A stretch of DNA of 64,000 nucleotides from Roseburia intestinalis L1-82 (GTDB lineage Bacteria; Bacillota; Clostridia; Lachnospirales; Lachnospiraceae), in contig NZ_LR027880.1 of NCBI RefSeq assembly GCF_900537995.1, forward strand, positions 821,501 through 885,500. The letters run 5' to 3'. Shown piece by piece: positions 41,857 through 49,208 of this stretch (positions within the stretch are counted from its first letter, which is position 1; every line of letters begins with the position of its first letter). The notes beneath the pieces were generated by a model. That model made no database searches and had not been told where the DNA came from. It was given only the letters and a program-made list of their open reading frames with translations. The position numbers and the translations under genes were made by a program.

Positions 41857-43219
41857 TTATTTCTTCTTTTTGGTTCGAAATCCTTCCGGTAATTCATTTG
41901 ACCATGGCAAAAGCCGATTTAGATCATCCGGCTTTGGAAAAGGTCCCATTTTACGAAGCTCGTCTAATACATAGGAAAGATATACATACGGCTTCAGACC
42001 ATTCAGCAGGGCTGTTTCTGCGATACTATAAACAACAGCACTGGCATCTGCACCACGGATACTCTTGGCAAACAGCCAATTCCGGCGGCCTACTGCAAAA
42101 TTTTTGATTGCACGCTCCGCACTATTATTATCAATGCTCAGATGCCCGTCATCCAAGTACCTGCGAAGATAGTTTTCCTGATTCAGCGTATATAAAATGG
42201 CATCACCAATAAGGGAAGATCTGTCTACAGAATCTTCCATCGAATGCAGCCATTCAAACAGAGCTTCCACTACTGGACGCGACTGCTTCTGGCGTTCCTG
42301 ATACCGTTCTTCCAGTGTCTTATCTTTGATCAGTTCCTCTACTTTATACAGGATTCCGATCCTCGTCATTGCCTGATATGCAACTGTTTCTTTCAGCTGC
42401 TCCTTTGTGAAATCCTTTTTTAATGCCGTGAGCGCAGCATCAAAACGGCGTCTCGCATGGGTAAAGCATCCTGTTACGGTAATGGAATCGTTCAGTCCAT
42501 GATACGCCTGGTATCCATCACACGTCAGATATCCATGAAATGTATCTCCAAGGAAGTTTACCGGGTGATATCCGGCACGCGTTCTCTCATAATCAAAGAG
42601 AACCATCTGTGGGGATTCACTGTAATGATCTGTCAGATATACCCACATCCAGTTTTGAGATGATCCTTTCTGATCCGGTTCATCAATCACCTGGATCCTG
42701 GTTTCATCGCAATGGATGTATCTGCTCTTTAGGAATTCTTCCTTCATCTGCCCATAAAGCAGTCCCAGATACCGGTCTGCACAGCTGATGATCCAGTTTG
42801 CCATTGTTTTTGTTGAAAGATTTAAGTCATACCTTGCGAATTCCCGTTCCTGTCTTGCCAGCGGCATGCCATTGACATACTTTGCATTCATGATTCCGGC
42901 AACCAGCGAAGGTGTAGCAATGCTTCCCTTGATCAGCGGAAACTCTTTTTCCGGCCGGATCATAGCACCACATTTTGGACAACTGTATACATAGGTTACT
43001 TCTTCAACCACTTCAAAGGTGGAGGGGATGAATTTCAGTCGTTTTACGACTTCTTTTGTGACGACTTTATACTTTGTTCCACAGTCCGGACAATAGCGGT
43101 CTTCGCCGGTCAGTTTATATTCGATTGTTTCTGTTACTTCGAAATTAGAGAGATCTTCTTCTTTTTTGCCGGTGCGTTTTTTCCGTTTGTGCGATGGAAT
43201 CACGATTTCCTCTTCAATC
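41857..43219 (-). pseudogene. tnpC: IS66 tnpC, copy 2, C-terminal part (split by IS21)
   Basis: It corresponds to the last ~453 residues of the intact TnpC of copy 1, from EEEIVIPSHKRKKRTGKK to the end, including the complete DDE domain. One residue differs (Arg to Gly, LLYGQMKEEF). The N-terminal part lies beyond the IS21 element at 45832-46121. No functional full-length product is expected. Confidence 0.9.
43214..43219. repeat. Left target-site duplication of IS21
   Basis: TCAATC directly before the IS21 end TGCATATT, repeated at 45832-45837 after the other end. The uninterrupted sequence is seen in IS66 copy 1 near 40513. Confidence 0.85.
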
Positions 43220-43375
43220 TGCATATTGCGAAGCTAAACGGCCGGATTTGCGGAGCGAAACGGTCGCATTCCGTTTTTGAACAGCCGAATTGCTACCAGT
43301 CTGTGTAATCTAATCCTTATAATGATAGTAACCATCCCAAGGATGGTGAATACATCATTTTAAGGAGGATAATGT

Positions 43376-45001
43376 ATGCAGTTGGATTACAAGGACATCA
43401 TCATCAAACACTACGCGCTATCAATGTCCGGTAGCGAAATAGCTCGTCAGGCTGGTTTCAGCAAGTCTGGTGTTAATGACTTCTTGAGAGCATTCAAGAA
43501 GTGCGAAGATCTGAGCTATCCATTACCAGCAGGCATCACTAACTATGGTATTGCCCTGAAGGTGTATGGAGCTGTACCTGGATCAGGAGGACGAAATGAG
43601 AACATCGAGTTACCTGATTATGAAGATGCTGCCAAGCTTATGGCTACCCGTAAAAACATGACACTCATGTTTCTTTGGAACCGCTATAAGAAAAAGTGCG
43701 AAGAAGAAGGCGCTCGTTTCTATCAATACAGTCAGTATTGTGAGCTCTACAACAAGTGGTGCGAAGAGAATTATGAGACCGCCCACTTTGATGCTGTTAT
43801 CGCACAAAAGATGGAAGTTGACTTTGCTGGACAGACGTTCTCCATGACAGATCCTCTTACCGGTGAGATTATGACCATCGTCGTTTTTGTAGCTATCCTG
43901 CCTTATTCACAGTATATCTATGCAGAAGGAATGCTCTCAACAAAGGAACCACAGTGGATTGATGTCAACAATCATGCCTTGGATTACTTTGGTGGAGTTC
44001 CTGCATTAGTAGTCTGTGATAACTGCAAACAGGCTGTTGTCGTTAATCAAGACTGGATTGAACCTGAACTAAACAAAGATTATGCTGATTGGGCTGACCA
44101 CTATGGCACCGTTATTCTTCCAGCGAAGGTTCGTAAGCCGAAGTTTAAAAGTTCTGTAGAAAACGCAGTAGGCATTCTCGAGAAGGGCTTCTTCCACAAA
44201 CTTGAAGAACGCCAGTATTTCTCACTGGAACAGTTTAATAAGGATCTTTGGAAGGAACTGGAGGCTCTGAATAAAGAACCATTCAAGAAGAAAGAACACA
44301 ATAGATACTATTATTGGGAAGAAGAGAAACTTGAATTGATGCCGCTCCCCTCCATGCATTACGAGTACATGGAGAGAAAAACGGCAAAGGTGTCAAGTGA
44401 CTTCCACGTACGCTTTGACAATGCTTATTATAGCGTAGATAAAGCGTTTTTGCATAAGAAAGTATCTATTAAGGCATCTTCAACTGTTGTTCGTATTTAT
44501 TCTCTTACCGGAGAGTTCCTTTGCGAATGGCCAAGGGCAACCCGTAAAGGTCAGTGGTCAACAAATCCTGATCACCTGCCGGACAACTATAAAGGGTTTA
44601 CCCAGTGGAATGCTCCTTACTTTATCCAGAAAGCGCAGCTCATTGGCAAGAATACAGAGACTGTTATTCGTACGATTCTCAAATCCAGACCATATGAAGT
44701 ACAGACCTATCGTATGTGCCTGGGTATTCTGAACTTTACAAAGAAGTACAGTAATAAGGCTCTTGAAGAGTGCTGTAAGCAGGCGATTGCTCTGAATAAG
44801 CAGAAATACACCTTCATCAAGAATACGATATCTGTTGTAGCAGACGATCTCGGAGAGGCGGGATACCATCATTCCACATCGGTAAAGAAAGAACCGGTAC
44901 GCGGCGGGTATGTAATGCCGCCGGAAGCTTCCAGTATAGACACCCTTTTATCTCGCAGCAGAGCCCTTGCTGATCAGATGCGCGAGGAGGTGGATGACTG
45001 A
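43376..45001 (+). CDS. istA: IS21 transposase IstA
   Basis: 541 residues. An N-terminal helix-turn-helix (LSMSGSEIARQAGFSKSGVNDFL) is followed by the DDE integrase core with VDFAGQTFSM (first Asp), PALVVCDNCKQAV (second Asp) and KSSVENAVGILEKGFF (Glu). A C-terminal beta-barrel-like part has FHVRFDNAYYSVDKAF. AAGGAGG precedes the ATG. It acts with the ATPase IstB, whose start codon overlaps the IstA stop by one base (TGATG). Intact. Confidence 0.94.
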   Translation: MQLDYKDIIIKHYALSMSGSEIARQAGFSKSGVNDFLRAFKKCEDLSYPLPAGITNYGIALKVYGAVPGSGGRNENIELPDYEDAAKLMATRKNMTLMFLWNRYKKKCEEEGARFYQYSQYCELYNKWCEENYETAHFDAVIAQKMEVDFAGQTFSMTDPLTGEIMTIVVFVAILPYSQYIYAEGMLSTKEPQWIDVNNHALDYFGGVPALVVCDNCKQAVVVNQDWIEPELNKDYADWADHYGTVILPAKVRKPKFKSSVENAVGILEKGFFHKLEERQYFSLEQFNKDLWKELEALNKEPFKKKEHNRYYYWEEEKLELMPLPSMHYEYMERKTAKVSSDFHVRFDNAYYSVDKAFLHKKVSIKASSTVVRIYSLTGEFLCEWPRATRKGQWSTNPDHLPDNYKGFTQWNAPYFIQKAQLIGKNTETVIRTILKSRPYEVQTYRMCLGILNFTKKYSNKALEECCKQAIALNKQKYTFIKNTISVVADDLGEAGYHHSTSVKKEPVRGGYVMPPEASSIDTLLSRSRALADQMREEVDD

Positions 45002-45738
45002 TGCTTACAGGAACCGCTCTCATGAACGAGCTTGTCGATGAACTGAATGAGCTTAAACTTTCAACAATGGCAGCCACCTTAGATGATCTGTATCACAGAC
45101 CCGGCTTTTTAGAGATGGATCGTCTCACGCTTATTGCAGAACTGATTGGTCCGCAGTTTCAGGAAAAAGTCAGTACGACACTGAAGAATCGGCTGACAGC
45201 AGCTCATCTGAAAGGATCTCCGGAGGAATTGGCGGATTGTGTGGACTCTGACAAGCGTGAGTATCTGCCTGCAGGTATAACCGAGGTGCTTTTTTCCCTT
45301 GACTTTATCGAAAGAGGCTATAATCTCTGCATTCTAGGAGAATCAGATGCTGGAAAGTCTTATCTTGCCAAAGCTATCGGCATAAAGGCCTGCAACCGGT
45401 ATAACGTCGGTTACTTCCACAGCGAGGAGCTTCTGGAAAGCATGGTAGCCCTTAAAGAACAGGATTATGATAAATATGCTCGCAAGATGAAGAAGTATCT
45501 CAAATGGGAACTGATCATCCTAGATGATTTCCTGCTCCACACGATCACTGACGAACGGGAAATAAAAATCCTGTTCGAGCTGCTCGAAAAGAGGAACGAA
45601 CAGAGAAAAAGCACTATCGTATGCTCCCAGCGTGATCCGGATAACTGGAAAGCAATGATTCTCAACGATGAGGTATCTGCTAATTCCATTATGAAGAGAG
45701 CCACAAAGCACTACACTATCAAGATCAACACACGATAA
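45001..45738 (+). CDS. istB: IS21 helper ATPase IstB
   Basis: 245 residues, DnaC/IstB-like AAA+ protein. Walker A is LGESDAGKSYLAKAIG (about 112), Walker B is LIILDDFLL (about 170), and the sensor region VCSQRDPDNW follows. IstB selects and shapes target DNA for IstA. It is translationally coupled to istA through the one-base stop/start overlap. Confidence 0.94.
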   Translation: MLTGTALMNELVDELNELKLSTMAATLDDLYHRPGFLEMDRLTLIAELIGPQFQEKVSTTLKNRLTAAHLKGSPEELADCVDSDKREYLPAGITEVLFSLDFIERGYNLCILGESDAGKSYLAKAIGIKACNRYNVGYFHSEELLESMVALKEQDYDKYARKMKKYLKWELIILDDFLLHTITDEREIKILFELLEKRNEQRKSTIVCSQRDPDNWKAMILNDEVSANSIMKRATKHYTIKINTR

Positions 45739-45831
45739 GTGGTGATCTTTTAACTAAAAATGGGCGGCCGTTGGCTTCGGAAAACGGCCGTTCTAAAACA
45801 GAATGGAGACCGCTGGGCGTCGTAAACTGCA

Positions 45832-46121
45832 TCAATCTCAGCAGTATCCATATCTGCATTGACTTCAGCCTCATTAAACAGATCCATCTGTTCATATCCA
45901 TCTGCGTATTTTTCACTGGAAGAACCGAAACGTCTTCTTTGTGCAAGCGCAAGACGGTCTGAAAGCATTGCGTTCATAAATTCCAGTTCTTTCTGCTTGT
46001 CTTTCAGAAGCTGTACCTCGGTCTCTTTTTTTTGAACCTGATTCTGCATGATTCGCATAACTTCCATCATGTTTTCACGGCTCATGTTATTCAGCTGTTC
46101 CTCTGTAAAAAACGGATCCAT
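45832..46121 (-). pseudogene. tnpC: IS66 tnpC, copy 2, N-terminal part (split by IS21)
   Basis: The first ~96 residues are identical to copy 1 (MDPFFTEEQLNNMSRENMME to about ADMDTAEI), then the frame runs into IS21 sequence and stops at 45750. The IS21 insertion removed the zinc-binding and catalytic parts from this frame. Confidence 0.9.
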
Positions 46122-46267
46122 CCGGCAATCTCCAAACTCTTATATGATAATTCCAGTATAGCATAGAAAGTCCAGCTGTTCGAGAAAAATCAACGTTTTA
46201 CTGTGTAGGAATATATACCGATATCCACGAGTATTTCGTGCTTTTTGCGAATTGACAAATCCGTTCT

Positions 46268-46621
46268 TTATACAACAATCTTTGGATGTCTTTCTTCAAA
46301 AGCTCCCTTCGGAGTAAGTGAAAGACCATCACACAGCCAATGCATCTCTTTCAGGGTCACTTTCTGTAATTCATCCGGAGTATCCGGCCAGTGAAAGGAA
46401 TCTTTGTCAAGCCTCTTCATCAGAATCCAGAAACCGGATCCGTCCCATTGCAGAATCTTAATAGAAGTCCGCCTGCGGTTGCAGAACGCAAACATGCAGC
46501 GCGAATAGGGATCAAGTTTGAATTTTAGCTTGATAATTGCAGCCAGTCCGTGATAGCTTTTTCTCAGATCGGTAGCTCCACAGGCAAGGTAAACGGTTGT
46601 GCCACCTGCCAGATCAAGCAT
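46268..46621 (-). CDS. tnpB: IS66 accessory protein TnpB, copy 2
   Basis: 117 residues, identical in translation to the copy at 40946-41299. Intact, although the downstream tnpC is split. It could still support transposition in trans with the TnpC of copy 1. Confidence 0.92.
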   Translation of the reverse strand: MLDLAGGTTVYLACGATDLRKSYHGLAAIIKLKFKLDPYSRCMFAFCNRRRTSIKILQWDGSGFWILMKRLDKDSFHWPDTPDELQKVTLKEMHWLCDGLSLTPKGAFEERHPKIVV

Positions 46622-46952
46622 GATCTTTCAGCCCCTGGATCAGAACACGAAAAAATTCCGGCGGGCATTCAGGCATCACTTCAATCCGAATAGCGTTTGT
46701 GATAAAAATGCGGACTGGAGACGGGCTGATATTCAAAGTCTCATTCTTTGAAATCTCTTTTTCCGTTGGCATTTTTGCAAAAATCATATCTGTATCTGAT
46801 TGTTCGTCCAATTTTTTCAGCTTGCGCATCCAATAATTCATTGTAGAGACTGGAACGTGATGTTCCTGACACCATGTTTTGCAAGTCTGCCCACTGAATT
46901 GAAATTCATGGATTCGTTCAGACCACAGCGTGATTTTTTCATCTGTTTTCAT
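46614..46952 (-). CDS. tnpA: IS66 accessory protein TnpA, copy 2
   Basis: 112 residues, identical in translation to the copy at 41292-41630, with the same 8-bp overlap into tnpB. It lies 85 bp inside the right end of IS66 copy 2 and is transcribed away from the Lamassu-type operon. Confidence 0.9.
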   Translation of the reverse strand: MKTDEKITLWSERIHEFQFSGQTCKTWCQEHHVPVSTMNYWMRKLKKLDEQSDTDMIFAKMPTEKEISKNETLNISPSPVRIFITNAIRIEVMPECPPEFFRVLIQGLKDHA

Positions 46953-47043
46953 AATGATACAGTTTCCTTTCTTTGTTATGAAAAGAGTGTATCAGAAAAA
47001 TATAGTTGCTGACAGATACGAATGATTACGTACTTACAAAGAA

Positions 47044-48573
47044 ATGTATCATGGAGAAGAAAATCGTGATGCAAGCAGCAAAATCAGGGGATTTTTATTT
47101 CAGGATTTAGTTGCGATTAGTAAGTTGCTGGATGAAAAAACGGTATATGTTATACCCGAGTATATCGAGGATGTCTTTGTGTATACAGAGGATAAAACAG
47201 CATATGTTATTCAGGCAAAGTATTATCCGAAAGGGGACATTAAGGGGAAACATAAAGATATTATTCGTGATTTGTATTATCAGTATTTAAGGTTGGAAGT
47301 CAAAAAATATACAGAGAAAGTGATTCCTGTCTTGGCAGTATATAGTTTAAATAATATAACAAAGCCGGCATTGTCAATTCTACAAGGAGAGGATTATATA
47401 AATGTAAATAGAGAAGAAAAGCCGGCGGACATAGAGAATCCTGAGAAATGGTTAGAAGATAATGTATATTCAGAAAAAAAGAATGATGCAGCGACAAAAC
47501 TATTTGAAAAATTTGCTTATAATGAATCAATGCGTAAATTTTTGGAGGCATATAAAATTGATCCAGAATATAAAGAGATAGAACAGTATCGAAAAGATAT
47601 AGGTGATCAGTTAAGTACAATTCAGATTGATGGATGTGTAATTGAAGGAGAAAAAAGAAAGCTGATTTTGTTGGGATTGGCAATCCAGTATATTCAAAAA
47701 AGATACGATGAATCTATGGAGGGAGAGGAAAATTTTGAAAAAAGAAAGTGTAAGCGAACAGAATTTATTGAATATCTGAGACAAAAGATGTGTACGGAAA
47801 CAGAAGAAACAATAGGAGCTTATTTACGTTTAATAGTCATTGAGTGTTGGGAACAAATTCAAAATGGAAGTGATCTTGTAGATGAAAAAGTGAGTGATAT
47901 GTTGGAGTGCATCAGAGATTATACAGCACAGTGGTTATTTGAACTTGGGAGTAATGTACAGGGACAAAGGCAACTGTTGAATACTGTGAGCTCGCAAAAT
48001 CAAAGTAAGCTTGAAAATTTTTGTGAAATGCCTATAACAAGGCGTCGCGAGATAATATGTGAGCATTATGATAGTATCAATGATTTTTTGAAATATTTAT
48101 GGAAAATAATGATAGATATAAATATTGAGATATTAAGTCAAGAAATAGAGACTACGGATGAACAAAGAAAAAGATTAATGCCTCAAACCTATATAAATAG
48201 TTATGAAAAGAATTATATCAGTTTAAAATTCCCAGGGGATAATGTTGTAGATGGAGTTATATTAGCTAATATATTAGGCGGTTCAACTAAAACTAAAATG
48301 ACTGCTATATTTGGTCGTATGAAAGAATTTCAACCTCAAAAGTGGTATATGGAAGCCGGATATAGAGGTAAATATTTATATACGATGAATATATCAGATA
48401 TAAAAAATTTAGATAAAGAAGGATATGAAGTTACCGCAACTGATCCAAATAAATTTGAAATTGAGTGTATGGAATGTATTGATGTTGACATGGATGGGTG
48501 GAATAAAATCGAAAAATGTAACGAGTGTATTTTTGATCATAAGTGTGTAAAGCTAAAGGAGAAAAAAGAATGA
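47044..48573 (+). CDS. lmuA: Lamassu-type effector nuclease LmuA (Cap4/DUF4297-like N-terminus)
   Basis: 509 residues. The first ~100 match the Cap4/DUF4297 dsDNA-nuclease layout: RDASSKIRGFLFQDLVAISK, then YIEDVFVYTED with Asp43 and VIQAKYY with Gln57-x-Lys59, a PD-(D/E)xK variant with QxK. The rest is mostly helical. The last 35 residues hold five Cys and may bind a metal. In Lamassu (DdmABC in Vibrio), this subunit cuts DNA when the SMC-like partner senses invading DNA. It overlaps the next gene by 4 bp (ATGA). The upstream 6 bp and everything beyond belong to an IS66 junction, so its native promoter is displaced. The exact start is uncertain because the ATG lacks a clear ribosome site. 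Confidence 0.82.
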   Translation: MYHGEENRDASSKIRGFLFQDLVAISKLLDEKTVYVIPEYIEDVFVYTEDKTAYVIQAKYYPKGDIKGKHKDIIRDLYYQYLRLEVKKYTEKVIPVLAVYSLNNITKPALSILQGEDYINVNREEKPADIENPEKWLEDNVYSEKKNDAATKLFEKFAYNESMRKFLEAYKIDPEYKEIEQYRKDIGDQLSTIQIDGCVIEGEKRKLILLGLAIQYIQKRYDESMEGEENFEKRKCKRTEFIEYLRQKMCTETEETIGAYLRLIVIECWEQIQNGSDLVDEKVSDMLECIRDYTAQWLFELGSNVQGQRQLLNTVSSQNQSKLENFCEMPITRRREIICEHYDSINDFLKYLWKIMIDINIEILSQEIETTDEQRKRLMPQTYINSYEKNYISLKFPGDNVVDGVILANILGGSTKTKMTAIFGRMKEFQPQKWYMEAGYRGKYLYTMNISDIKNLDKEGYEVTATDPNKFEIECMECIDVDMDGWNKIEKCNECIFDHKCVKLKEKKE

Positions 48574-49208
48574 ATTGGCAGTCTTGTTTTGAAAAGTATA
48601 AATATAAATCGTTGATATCAGAAGATAAAAATGAAAATGAAAAGATATTAATGGAAATGTTTTATGAAGATGGTAAGAAACCAGATGAATTACAACAGGT
48701 GTATTTAAGCGAAAAGGAAGATGAATTATTTATAATACTACAGATGGAACCAGATATGGATGCAAAAAAGTTATCCGATAAATGGGATGCTAAAATATTA
48801 GCTTTTATTAATTTTGGTGAAGATTACGGAACCGATCACGCATGGATAGAAAAAATAAAATATAACATCACACAAATCATATTACACAGAGAAAAACTAC
48901 AAAATAAGGATTTGGAAAAATCAGTTGATATTTCCAGAAAAATATTTTTAAAGTGTGATGAAAATGGTGAATTAGAAGAAAATGAGAAGGTTCGTTTACC
49001 TTTTTTATATGATGAGTTTGAGACAATGGAAATTAAATTGGACCAGGATGATGAGTTAATGAAAATATTGCCGGATAAAAAAACGCTATCTTTTTTATAT
49101 GAAAAGCGTAAAAAGATCGATGGACGTAGTGTGAAAACGAAAGAGGAGCGGCTAAGTTATACAGACGAAGAATTAGAACTTGTGAAAGGATGGATGATGT
49201 CAGAATGA
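48570..49208 (+). CDS. lmuC: Lamassu-type middle subunit LmuC
   Basis: 212 residues from the ATG at 48570, preceded by AAAGGAGAAAAAAG; a GTG at 48543 is upstream of that site. Acidic and helical, with no recognised catalytic motif. Its position between the nuclease and SMC-like genes, its size, and ATGA overlaps on both sides match the small subunit of Lamassu/DdmABC, which bridges the SMC-like dimer and holds the nuclease inactive in studied systems. The identification rests mainly on context. Confidence 0.7.
   Translation: MNWQSCFEKYKYKSLISEDKNENEKILMEMFYEDGKKPDELQQVYLSEKEDELFIILQMEPDMDAKKLSDKWDAKILAFINFGEDYGTDHAWIEKIKYNITQIILHREKLQNKDLEKSVDISRKIFLKCDENGELEENEKVRLPFLYDEFETMEIKLDQDDELMKILPDKKTLSFLYEKRKKIDGRSVKTKEERLSYTDEELELVKGWMMSE

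Larger units (their letters stand above)
43220..45831 (+). mobile_element. IS21-family element nested in IS66 copy 2
   Basis: 2612 bp, bounded by TGCA ends (TGCATATTGCG left; complement of TGCAGTTTACG right) and by a 6-bp target duplication. Sub-terminal AACGGCCG repeats occur near both ends, as is usual for IS21. It contains istA and istB, transcribed opposite to the surrounding IS66. The insertion is the youngest event in this pile-up. Confidence 0.92.
41792..47037 (-). mobile_element. IS66-family element, copy 2, interrupted by IS21
   Basis: It has the same ends as copy 1 (GTAAGTACGTAATCAT at 41792, complement ending at 47037). Its length of 5246 bp equals one IS66 (2628) plus the IS21 element (2612) plus its 6-bp duplication. 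tnpA and tnpB are intact while tnpC is split. It abuts the first codon of the Lamassu-type operon: the duplicated target includes the T of that gene's ATG. Confidence 0.93.
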
